Origin: Nostoc sp. UHCC 0702
Lineage (GTDB): Bacteria > Cyanobacteriota > Cyanobacteriia > Cyanobacteriales > Nostocaceae
Direction of reading: 5' to 3'
DNA length: 64,000 nt
Assembly (NCBI GenBank): GCA_017164015.1
Contig: CP071065.1
Span: 8,213,501-8,277,500, forward strand
Shown here: positions 16,808-25,170 of the stretch, one piece after another
How the letters are laid out: each line of letters begins with the position of its first letter
How positions within the stretch are numbered: position 1 is the stretch's first letter
Program-made: the position numbers and the translations under genes
The notes under the pieces: generated by a model
Databases searched by the model: none
The model's input: only the letters and a program-made list of their open reading frames with translations
Told to the model about the DNA's origin: nothing

Positions 16808-18796
16808 CTAAATAAATACTTCTTCAATACGTAATTGCCGTTTAATTTCCAAGCTTTTGAGATACTCTATTGGCTCGTAAGGGTCAAATATTTTACCGTC
16901 AAACAAGTGAATCGGGTCGTCCTCGCCGATGTCGAGTAAGCCGAGGTCGCGTGCAGCAGCGCCAAAGATATCTGTACGACAGACTCTTTCAATTACCTCT
17001 ACCCAGTTTTTCGGAAAAGGCGTTAAGCCCCAACGCGCCATTTGCGTGACCATCCATAAAATTTCGGTGCGGTTGGGATAGTTGGTTTGATTGAGATAAA
17101 ACTGGTTATATGCTGTCAAGTCTTGCGGTTCTGTACCATCGCCGCGATCGTAGGGGTCGATAAAGCCCGGACGGACGTATTGAGGATCTATATCTAGATA
17201 TTCAGAACGGCAGAGTATTTCTAAAATTTCTTCGCGGTTGCGGAGGTCGTCACAGTATTTACAAGCTTCTAATAGTGCTTTAACGAGTGCTAGATATGTT
17301 TCTGGATGCTGCTGCGCCCAATCTTCCCGCACTCCCAATACTTTTTTCGGCTGTCCTGACCAAATTTCTAAAGCTGTGGCGGCAACAAAGCCTAAATCTT
17401 GATGAACTGCAAGGTAGTTCCAAGGTTCTCCAGCACAGTAACCGTCGATATTTCCGGCTTGGAGTTGAGAAACCATTTCCATCGGTGGGATCACTCTCAG
17501 GCTGACATCTCGATCAGGATCAATACCACCAGCCGCCAGCCAATAACGCAGCATGAGGTTGACCATAGACGTTGGATGCACTACACCCAAAGTCAAAATT
17601 TGGTCAGGTGCGGCGTTAATTGCCGCTTTTAAGTCAGTCAGGTTTCTGACACCTTGACTATATAATCTTTTGCTTAAGGTAATGGCGTTAGCATTGCGCG
17701 AGAGATTGAGGGCATTGACTACAGGAATTGGGGTTTTACCATTGGCACCCAAAGTTAAGGCCACGGGCATTCCTGCAAGCATTTGGGCTGCGTCTAATTT
17801 ACCACTAACAACTCCTTGAGCTATTTCTTCCCAGTTAGAGGCACGGGTGAGGGTGATATTTTCTAAGCCATATTTGGCTAAAAAGCCTTTTTCTTGAGCA
17901 ATGATTAAGGGTGCAGCATCAGTCAGAGGCATAAAGCCAATTTCTAGATTGGCTTTTTCTAAGCCTTTGTAGGATGTAGTTACTGCTGCTGGAGTTTGCT
18001 GTGCTTGGCGTTTCTTGGCTAGCTTTTGTTGGTTGAGGAAGTAAATGATTTCATTCCTTAGATTGTAGTAATTGGGATGTTTGATTACTTCCAAGCGTTG
18101 ACGCGGACGAGGGATAGGTACTTCCAGAATTTGCCCGATATGAGCTTCTGGCCCGTTGGTGAGCATGACGACGCGATCGCTCAACAATAGCGCTTCATCC
18201 ACATCATGTGTGACCATCACACAAGTAACGTTGTGTTCGTTACAAATTTTCATCAATTGTTCTTGCAGACTTCCCCTTGTCAAGGCATCCAATGCCCCAA
18301 AGGGTTCGTCTAACAATAATAATTTAGGACGGGTTGCTAGGGCGCGAGCGATCGCTACCCGTTGTTTCATCCCGCCAGATAACTCGCTAGGACGTTTCTT
18401 AGCTGCCGATCGCAGCCCTACCATATCAATATGTTCTGCGATAATGTTTTGGCGTTGACTTTTGGGCTTATTTTTATATACTTCATCTACAGCCAGGGCG
18501 ATATTTTCCCATACTGTTAACCAAGGCAACAAAGAATAGTTTTGAAACACTACCATCCGATCTGGACTAGGGTCTTTAACTTCCCGCCCTTCCAAAGTTA
18601 CACCACCAACACTTGCTTTATCTAAACCTGCAATGATATTGAGCAATGTAGATTTACCACAACCAGAGTGTCCAATTAAAGAAACAAATTCTCCTTGTCG
18701 GATTTTTAATTCAATATTTTTTAAAGCAATATACTTGCCACCATTTGGAAGAGCAAATACTTTATCAACGTGGTCAACTTCTACAAAAGTAGCCAT
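16808..18796 (-). CDS. nrtC: nitrate ABC transporter ATPase with regulatory substrate-binding-like domain
   Basis: A 662-residue fusion. Residues about 1-255 are an ABC ATPase (Walker A GHSGCGKST, signature ELSGGMKQRVAIARALA, Walker B LLLLDEPFGALD). A linker follows, and residues about 280-650 are a NrtA-like solute-binding domain (EIGFMPLTDAAPLIIAQEKG, CAGEPWNYLAV). This layout is diagnostic of NrtC. In Synechococcus the C-terminal domain inhibits nitrate uptake when ammonium is present, so it is a built-in sensor on the cytoplasmic side. The gene follows nrtB by 109 bases. Confidence 0.95.
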   Translation of the reverse strand: MATFVEVDHVDKVFALPNGGKYIALKNIELKIRQGEFVSLIGHSGCGKSTLLNIIAGLDKASVGGVTLEGREVKDPSPDRMVVFQNYSLLPWLTVWENIALAVDEVYKNKPKSQRQNIIAEHIDMVGLRSAAKKRPSELSGGMKQRVAIARALATRPKLLLLDEPFGALDALTRGSLQEQLMKICNEHNVTCVMVTHDVDEALLLSDRVVMLTNGPEAHIGQILEVPIPRPRQRLEVIKHPNYYNLRNEIIYFLNQQKLAKKRQAQQTPAAVTTSYKGLEKANLEIGFMPLTDAAPLIIAQEKGFLAKYGLENITLTRASNWEEIAQGVVSGKLDAAQMLAGMPVALTLGANGKTPIPVVNALNLSRNANAITLSKRLYSQGVRNLTDLKAAINAAPDQILTLGVVHPTSMVNLMLRYWLAAGGIDPDRDVSLRVIPPMEMVSQLQAGNIDGYCAGEPWNYLAVHQDLGFVAATALEIWSGQPKKVLGVREDWAQQHPETYLALVKALLEACKYCDDLRNREEILEILCRSEYLDIDPQYVRPGFIDPYDRGDGTEPQDLTAYNQFYLNQTNYPNRTEILWMVTQMARWGLTPFPKNWVEVIERVCRTDIFGAAARDLGLLDIGEDDPIHLFDGKIFDPYEPIEYLKSLEIKRQLRIEEVFI

Positions 18797-18905
18797 TTTT
18801 TAATTCGTAATTCTTAATAGGTCAATATTCCATTTCCAATGCCCAATACTTCGGCTTACCTCGACTGCGCTCGGCACAAGTCGCTCAGTACAAGTTCCCA
18901 ATGCC

Positions 18906-19739
18906 CTATTCTGTTACAACTTTGCTAGCTATAAAGCCAACTATTCTATCAAGCATCAAGCCGACCAAACCAACATAAATTAGTGCCAGGATAATTTCGC
19001 TCAAATTAGTTTCTGTGGTGGTATTGTAGGCATCCCAAATAAACGAACCAATCCCTACACCCCCGACTAACATTTCTGCCGCCACAATTGCTAACCAAGA
19101 TAAACCAATGCCTATACGTAAGCCTGTGAATATATAAGGAACAGTGGCGGGAAAGACCACTTTCAAAAAATACTTTACTCCTTTTAAACGCAAAACTCTG
19201 GCTACATTTATATAATCTTGAGGAATTTGTTGTACACCAACAGTGGTGTTAATTAAAATCGGCCAAATAGATGTAATAAAAATGACGAAAATTGCTGAAG
19301 GATTAGCCTGTTGGAATGCTGCTAACGAAATTGGCAACCATGCTAAAGGTGGTACAGTTCGCAATACTTGAAATATAGGATCTACGGCATTATAAATTAA
19401 TTTATTACCCCCAATCAAAATTCCCAAGACAACACCGACAATGGCGGCTAACGAAAAGCCTAAACCAACTCTTCCTAAACTACTAAGTATCTGCCAACCT
19501 AAGCCTTTATCACTTTCTCCATTATCAAAAAATGGATGAATGATAAAAGGGTTCCAAGTTTCTGAAAATGTTTCTATCGGCCCAGGTAACTTAAAGTTCG
19601 GATTTAAACATAATAGTTGCCAAATCACTAAAAAAATAGCTAATGCTACCAGTGGCGGCACAATTTTTTGTAAAACTAGTTTATTGAAACGCTGGCGATG
19701 ATTTTTTCTAACAGTACGACTTCCAAGGGTAGCTGCCAT
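18906..19739 (-). CDS. nrtB: nitrate ABC transporter permease
   Basis: A 277-residue membrane protein with about six helices and the binding-protein-dependent permease (EAA) loop in VARVLRLKGVKYFLKVVFPATVPYIFTGLRIG. The N-terminus has a first helix around residues 30-47. It forms the membrane channel for nitrate/nitrite delivered by NrtA, driven by NrtC/NrtD. It starts 26 bases after nrtA ends, consistent with one operon. Confidence 0.93.
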   Translation of the reverse strand: MAATLGSRTVRKNHRQRFNKLVLQKIVPPLVALAIFLVIWQLLCLNPNFKLPGPIETFSETWNPFIIHPFFDNGESDKGLGWQILSSLGRVGLGFSLAAIVGVVLGILIGGNKLIYNAVDPIFQVLRTVPPLAWLPISLAAFQQANPSAIFVIFITSIWPILINTTVGVQQIPQDYINVARVLRLKGVKYFLKVVFPATVPYIFTGLRIGIGLSWLAIVAAEMLVGGVGIGSFIWDAYNTTTETNLSEIILALIYVGLVGLMLDRIVGFIASKVVTE

Positions 19740-19765
19740 TTGATTTTTTCTCCCGTTGCGTTTGA

Positions 19766-21088
19766 TTAAACTTTCTTAATTTTTAAACCCTGTAAATATG
19801 CTTCTGGTTTTTCCGGGTCAAATTTCACACCATCAAAGAAAGTCTCAATTCCACGAGAACTACTCTGAGGAATTTCGGCATCAGGCACACCAATAGCTTT
19901 GGCTGCTTGTTTCCATAAATCCTCTTTATTCACTTGGTTGACTATTTCCTTAACTTTGGTATCTTTTGGCAGATAGCCCCAACGAATTTCTTCTGTTAAA
20001 AACCAAATATCATGGCTTTTGTAAGGATAGGAAGCATTATCTGCCCAGAACTTCATGCGATATGGAAAGTTTTGCTGAGTACGACCATCACCGAAGTCAA
20101 TATTACCTTTAGATCTCTCTAAAATATCTGCGACAGCAACGTTAAAGTATTTACGATCAGAGCAGATTTTGCACATCTCCTCTTTATTTTCTGGCTGCTC
20201 ACACCACTGTTGAGCTTCCAAAATTGCCATCAACAAAGCTTGTGTAGCATTAGGATTTTTATCAACCCAATCTTTCCGCATCGCAAAGGCTTTTTCTGGA
20301 TGATCTTTCCACAACTCGCCTGTAACTAAAGCTGAATAACCTAATTTTTGGTTTACTAATTGAGCGTTCCAAGGTTCTCCCACACAGAAAGAATCGATAG
20401 TACCGACTTTTGTGTTTGCTACCATTTGCGGTGGTGGTACGGGTTGCAAAACTACATCTTGGTCTGGATTGATCCCACCAGCAGCTAACCAATACCGCAT
20501 CCATAAATCATGAGTACCACCAGGGAAAGTAATACCAAATTTCAAAGCTTGTTTATTAGCTTTGCCTTGAATAGCAGCTTCTTTCAGTCCCTTACTTTCT
20601 AAATTTACCTTGAGGTCTTTAAATTTATTGGCAACAGAAATCGCCTGACCATTGGTATTTAACCTTGCCAAAAGATACATTGGCACTTTATCGTTAATGG
20701 TCATCAGGTAAGGCATGGGGCTGAGGATGTGTGCGCCATCAATACCACCACCAGATGAGCCAATTTTCAAGTTGTCACGGGTGACAGGCCAAGATTTTTG
20801 CTTAATGACTTCAACATCGGTCATGCCGTATTTGGCAAATAAGCCCTTTTCTTTAGCAATAATTAGGGGAGCAGAATCAGTGAGAGCGATGAATCCTAAT
20901 TTAGCTTTAGTTGTCTCTACCTTCGGTGCGTTAGCTACTGTAGAAGTATTGGCAGCTGGAGCCGCAGAAGGTGCTTGATTATTTGTTGAGGCTGTATTAC
21001 TGCCAGAAGAACAACCGTGAGCCACAATAGAAGCGGCAGCAGCAGCACTTGTGGTGAAAATAAATTTTCTTCTTGAAAGGTTTGTCAT
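19766..21088 (-). CDS. nrtA: nitrate-binding lipoprotein of the ABC transporter
   Basis: A 440-residue substrate-binding protein. The N-terminus has a twin-arginine motif (SRRKFIFTT) and a hydrophobic stretch ending in a lipobox-like VAHGC, so it is probably Tat-exported and lipid-anchored at the outer face of the cytoplasmic membrane. A Ser/Ala/Thr-rich linker precedes the mature domain, which starts around KLGFIALTDSAPLIIAKEKG. The segment CVGEPWNAQLV and the C-terminal EEIRWGYLP are typical of NrtA. It binds nitrate and nitrite with high affinity in the periplasm. It is second in the cluster, after nirA, from which a 200-bp tandem repeat separates it. Confidence 0.94.
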   Translation of the reverse strand: MTNLSRRKFIFTTSAAAAASIVAHGCSSGSNTASTNNQAPSAAPAANTSTVANAPKVETTKAKLGFIALTDSAPLIIAKEKGLFAKYGMTDVEVIKQKSWPVTRDNLKIGSSGGGIDGAHILSPMPYLMTINDKVPMYLLARLNTNGQAISVANKFKDLKVNLESKGLKEAAIQGKANKQALKFGITFPGGTHDLWMRYWLAAGGINPDQDVVLQPVPPPQMVANTKVGTIDSFCVGEPWNAQLVNQKLGYSALVTGELWKDHPEKAFAMRKDWVDKNPNATQALLMAILEAQQWCEQPENKEEMCKICSDRKYFNVAVADILERSKGNIDFGDGRTQQNFPYRMKFWADNASYPYKSHDIWFLTEEIRWGYLPKDTKVKEIVNQVNKEDLWKQAAKAIGVPDAEIPQSSSRGIETFFDGVKFDPEKPEAYLQGLKIKKV

Positions 21089-21286
21089 TTGTCAGTTGTT
21101 AGTTGTCAGTTGTTAGTTGTCAGTGGTCAGTTGTCAGTGGTCAGTTGTCAGTTGTTAGTTGTCAGTGGTCAGTTGTCAGTTGTTAGTTGTCAGTGGTCAG
21201 TGGTCAGTTGTTAGTTGTCAGTGGTCAGTTGTTAGTTGTCAGTGGTCAGTTGTCAGTTGTTAGTTGTCAGTCATCAGTCATCAGGT
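21089..21286. repeat. STRR array (TCAGTTGTTAGTTG / TCAGTGG)n between nirA and nrtA
   Basis: About 200 bases of alternating CAGTTGTTAGTTGT and CAGTGGT units fill the whole gap between the nirA stop and the nrtA start. There are more than 20 units of 7 bases. The transcript from nirA to nrtA would pass through it. Confidence 0.9.
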
Positions 21287-21287
21287 G

Positions 21288-22976
21288 TTAACTACTAATT
21301 ACTAGGTCTTCTTGCTTGAGTTTTGCCCCGAAGTGTTTGATGAGTAAGTCTTGTAATACTGGTTGCAAGTCTTCGCAGGGTATGCCTTTGGTGACACAAG
21401 TTCCTAAATGAGCGTCTTTGCCGACTTTGCCACCCATGTAGATGTCAACTCCTTCCACGGTTTTGCCATCTTTACGAGTTTTAGTCCCCATTAAGCCGAT
21501 ATCGGCAACTTGGGGCTGTCCGCAAGAGTTAGGGCAACCAGTCCAGTGAATTCGCACTGGACGAATGAATGTTAACTCGGCTTCTAAGGCTTTAATCATT
21601 GCCAGGGCGCGGTTTTTGGTTTCGATGAGGGCAAAGTTGCAAAATTGTGCGCCTGTGCAGGAAACTAGCGATCGCGTCAATAAACCAGGATCAATGGAAA
21701 ATCTTTCTAGTAACGGTTCTGTTAAAAATATTGCTAAACGCGAGTCGGGAACATTGGGGATAATGATGTTTTGCTCAACTGTAAACCGAATTTCACCACT
21801 GCCGTAAACTTCAGCTAAACTGGCAATTCCAAACATATCTTCGGCATACAATTTACCAACAGGAATATGCAAACCTACGTAGTTTAATCCTGGCTGCTTT
21901 TGTTTATATACGCCGATATGGTCGCGTTTTTCCCAGTCGATTTCGTCCTTTGGGGCTGCGGGTGACAAGGATTTACCCAAACGCTTCTCAACTTCTTGGC
22001 GAAACTTTTCTAAACCCCATTCATCAATCAGCCACATCAGGCGAGATTTCAACCGATTGGCGCGTGAACCGTGGTCACGAAAAACTTCTAAAACCGCTCT
22101 ACACACACTTACCACATCTTCAGGAGCCACCCAAGCATTGAGAGGAATCGCCGCTTCACAACGTTTAGCTGAGAAAAAGCCACCGACGATGATGTTAAAT
22201 CCAAATCTTGGGGATGAGGGGGATGAGGGGGATGAGGGAGATGAGGGGGATGAGGGAGATGAGGGAGATGAGGGGGATGAGGGAGATGAGGAAGAATTTT
22301 CTACTTCCCCCCCTGCACCCTTGCTCCCCTGCTCCCCTGCTTCCTTAAAGGCTGGGACGAAAGCTAAATCATTAATCTCTGCGTGAACAGAATTGTCTCG
22401 TCCGCCGGTGATTGCAATGTTAAATTTTCGGGGGAGGTTGGTAAATTCTGGGTTGCCTTCGCCTTTATTGGTGAGCATATCCTGAATTTGCTGTACCAAC
22501 TCTCTGGTGTCATACAACTCATCTCCATCCAACCCAGCTACAGGATCACCTGTGATATTACGGACGTTATCCATCCCTGACTGGACACTGGTTAAACCAA
22601 CTGCGTGAAATCTATTAAAGATATCTGGTAAGTCTTCAATTCTGATCCCCCGTAATTGGATATTTTGTCTCGTAGTAATGTCAGCACTGCCCTCATCTCC
22701 GTAGCGCTGCACTACTGAGGCTAAAACACGCATCTGATTGCTGGTAAGAATACCATTAGGCATCCGCATCCGCATCATAAACTTGCCTGGGGTAACTGGG
22801 CGAAAGAACACACCCACCCACTTAAGTCGATGATCACGGTCTGTTTCATCCATTGCTTCCCAGCCTAAAGAGGCAAATTTTTCTATCTCCTCCTTGACGG
22901 CTAGTCCATCTTTTTCGGCTTTGAATTTCTCAAACTTATTGAGGCTAGTTTTGGTGGTAGTTGCTGTGTCTGTCAT
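21288..22976 (-). CDS. nirA: ferredoxin-nitrite reductase
   Basis: A 562-residue siroheme/[4Fe-4S] enzyme that reduces nitrite to ammonium with six electrons from ferredoxin. The N-terminal half has FMMRMRMPNGILTSNQMR and the nitrite/sulfite reductase ferredoxin-like repeats. The cofactor Cys residues are in SCTGAQFCNFA and HWTGCPNSCGQPQ, both complete. Near residues 219-257 an insertion of a Ser-Ser-Pro repeat interrupts an otherwise conserved segment between the first reductase domain and GFNIIVGGFFSAKRCE. The DNA there is a GGGGATGAG/GGGAGATGAG STRR. The insertion keeps the frame. It is first of the nitrate genes and sits behind an NtcA promoter. Confidence 0.95.
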   Translation of the reverse strand: MTDTATTTKTSLNKFEKFKAEKDGLAVKEEIEKFASLGWEAMDETDRDHRLKWVGVFFRPVTPGKFMMRMRMPNGILTSNQMRVLASVVQRYGDEGSADITTRQNIQLRGIRIEDLPDIFNRFHAVGLTSVQSGMDNVRNITGDPVAGLDGDELYDTRELVQQIQDMLTNKGEGNPEFTNLPRKFNIAITGGRDNSVHAEINDLAFVPAFKEAGEQGSKGAGGEVENSSSSPSSPSSPSSPSSPSSPSSPSSPSSPRFGFNIIVGGFFSAKRCEAAIPLNAWVAPEDVVSVCRAVLEVFRDHGSRANRLKSRLMWLIDEWGLEKFRQEVEKRLGKSLSPAAPKDEIDWEKRDHIGVYKQKQPGLNYVGLHIPVGKLYAEDMFGIASLAEVYGSGEIRFTVEQNIIIPNVPDSRLAIFLTEPLLERFSIDPGLLTRSLVSCTGAQFCNFALIETKNRALAMIKALEAELTFIRPVRIHWTGCPNSCGQPQVADIGLMGTKTRKDGKTVEGVDIYMGGKVGKDAHLGTCVTKGIPCEDLQPVLQDLLIKHFGAKLKQEDLVISS

Positions 22977-23226
22977 GTTTGAAAAAGGGAATAGGGAATC
23001 GGGAATTGGAATTTACTTAGTGACTTCAAACTTATTTTTGTTAGGGCTGATTTTTTCTACTCAAGTGGGTTTCTGGGTGATTTTTGAGTTATTTGATGGG
23101 GGGTAAGATGCGAATGGTTGATCTGAACGTGACTTTGTAATTAGTTAGGAGATTGTAATTTTTAACATTTATGAAATTTGTCAAGAGGAATTAATTTATG
23201 TTTATGTAACAATTTCGATACTTCTA

Positions 23227-23268
23227 AGGTTAGGGCGGTATTTTCGTTAAAATCGTATAAATAGCTAC
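23227..23268 (-). promoter_or_regulatory. NtcA-activated promoter of the nirA-nrt cluster
   Basis: A perfect NtcA palindrome GTA-N8-TAC (GTATAAATAGCTAC) lies at 23255-23268. Read toward nirA, exactly 22 bases follow before TAACCT (23232 down to 23227), which fits the TAN3T -10 box. This is the canonical NtcA class II layout, giving nitrogen-limitation activation by NtcA with 2-oxoglutarate. The leader to nirA is about 245 bases. The palindrome could also affect the divergent Rieske gene, but no matching -10 box lies at the right distance on that side. Confidence 0.88.
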
Positions 23269-23420
23269 GAAATTTTAGTAGAAATGCTGAAATTGTATCG
23301 ATATGATGCGTTTTTTGCATAACATGGTGCTAATGAGCGATGGTAAATACCTGAAAAATGCGATCGCTGTTCATCCAAACTTGCAGGATTATCCACAATT
23401 TACAATTCATTTCATCAGCC

Positions 23421-23846
23421 ATGAAACGTCGTGATTTCATCAATTGGGTAGGTTTGGGTTGGATAGCTAGTAGCCTACCGGTGGCAATTGCCGCCTGTAC
23501 TTCCCAGACAACTGCACCAACATCAAAAGCATCTGGAGATTGGCAAGCGATCGGTACTTCAGCAGAATTAGATCAAAATGGTGAATTATTTGCTAAAGAC
23601 TCACCCGTTGGGCCTGTTTTGGTAGTGGGTACATCTAAAAGCGAAAATCTGATTGCGGTTAACCCTACCTGTACTCATAAAGGTTGCACAGTTTTATGGA
23701 AAGCTGATGCTAAAAAGTTCGCTTGTCCTTGTCATAAAGCAGAATATGGGGCTGATGGTAAAGTACAAAAAGGCCCAGCCACAGAATCGCTCAAAACTTA
23801 CACCGCCAAAATTGAAGGGAATTCAGTTGTAGTCAAGCCAAGCTAA
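23421..23846 (+). CDS. Rieske [2Fe-2S] lipoprotein
   Basis: A protein of 141 residues starting at ATG 23421 (MKRRDFINWVG); an upstream in-frame ATG exists but the twin-arginine start is better. The hydrophobic signal ends in a lipobox-like AIAAC (Cys26), so it is probably exported and lipid-anchored. The Rieske centre is complete: CTHKGC (Cys84, His86, Cys89) and CPCHKAEY (Cys102, Cys104, His105). This gives both cluster ligand pairs and the disulfide pair found in high-potential Rieske proteins. It is much shorter than PetC and is a single-domain Rieske protein of unknown partner. It faces nirA across the NtcA promoter, which hints at, but does not prove, a link with nitrogen metabolism. Confidence 0.88.
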   Translation: MKRRDFINWVGLGWIASSLPVAIAACTSQTTAPTSKASGDWQAIGTSAELDQNGELFAKDSPVGPVLVVGTSKSENLIAVNPTCTHKGCTVLWKADAKKFACPCHKAEYGADGKVQKGPATESLKTYTAKIEGNSVVVKPS

Positions 23847-23885
23847 ACTGTTGCGGCTACAAGTTGCACTGTAGCAGCAGTTCTC

Positions 23886-24046
23886 AGAGGATGTTTGAAA
23901 AGTCGTTTTGAATACTCAAATCCTGGTTTTAGGGGAGTCAGGAGTAGGGTGAAACGAAAAATATCGTCGTTTCAGCTTCGTTCGGTGCTGACTCTACTTA
24001 GATATTGGGCTAAATCTAAATTATTGATACTTCTCAAACATCCTCT
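23886..24046. mobile_element. 161-bp MITE-like element
   Basis: It has long terminal inverted repeats: AGAGGATGTTTGAAAAGT on the left and ACTTCTCAAACATCCTCT on the right, with one mismatch. No coding frame lies inside. The reverse complement of its left end and adjoining bases recurs at 50516-50541. No clear target duplication is visible. The matching transposase is not in this window. Confidence 0.7.
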
Positions 24047-25170
24047 AAGACGATTTGTTCTAAACTCCAGCGATTAATTCCGCTTAAATATATTTTATTA
24101 AGTTTAGATTAATTTTACTTTGCTCAGATGAAAATTATAGTCATGAAATCTATAAGCCTAACTTATGATTTTTCTTTATTTACGAACAGAGAAAATATTT
24201 TTGTATAAAAATAATTAAGAATAAATAATTAAACAAAAAATTGGTTACTCAATCATGTAATGCATTTTTACTCAAAAATGCAGTATTTTTATGAAAAAAC
24301 TCAATTGCGATTGATAAAAATATTAAAAATGATATTTGCTGTTATCTTGAAGATTTAGTAAATAAAGTTACACAGTATTCTGTTTATGATAAATACATGA
24401 AAGAAAGAATAGGTAGTAAACAATTTAACCAAGAACCTCCTGCCCGCCTTTCAAGAAGTCAAAAGTCAAAATTATTTATTTGTGAAATTTTGACCTTTAG
24501 TTATTGAATTTGGCGCAGCGGTTCCTTGCAACAAAGCTGCCCGTTCTTGACAAACTGGAAAAAATAGCCAAAATCGATTGATTCAAAAATTTGTTTTGAA
24601 TTTTCTGACTCAAAACCTGATGAAAAATGTCCAAAAATTAGGCTTTAAACCTTGATTTATCAGGCTTATAGATTAATTTGAGGACATATTTATTATAGCA
24701 GGGGACTAGGGACTGGGGGCTGGGGACTGGGTGAAAAGTCTCTTTGTGTCTAGGTTTTATCATCTGTTGATGTCCTAACCACGTTGGCTGTTGCTATAAA
24801 TGCTTACTAAAGATCAACCAAACATTTACCAGAATATTACAACCCAGGCAGAACAAGACTTTTAGTGGTTTGCCTCAAGACGAGAAACTGCAACACAAAA
24901 ACGTTGAACCTCGGTGTGGGTTGCTGGTGATTGACCTACAAAGTGTGGATATTGTGCATTCGTTGCGAATCGAGGGAGTGGTAATGGAATTATACGACGT
25001 GGTGGCACCGCCTGGTGTGCGTCGTCCGATGGCGATCGGCTTATTGAGTGACGAGATTCAGCGCATGATGCGGATGGGATGAATGGCAATTTAACTGTGT
25101 ACAAATGTAAAATTTCGCCTCTTGTGACCGACTAATAACATAAGCAAAAACACAAGGAGAATTAACAAAA
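24047..25170. other. 1.1-kb AT-rich spacer
   Basis: 24060-24420 is very AT-rich and empty. A GGGACTAGGGACTGGGG-type STRR lies at 24702-24735. A frame at 24870-25082 (about 70 codons, ending QRMMRMG) has ordinary amino-acid composition but no ribosome binding site and no family I recognise. It could be the tail of a decayed gene. The last 60 bases include AAGGAGAA before the FG-GAP gene start, its ribosome binding site. Confidence 0.5.

Noticed and set aside
21089..21286. CRISPR-like array
   Set aside because: The units are 7 to 14 bases and run without unique spacers; this is an STRR. No cas genes are present.
23291..23320. NtcA-type -10 box for the Rieske gene
   Set aside because: TATGAT at 23303 lies 34 bases from the palindrome, too far for the standard 22-24 spacing.
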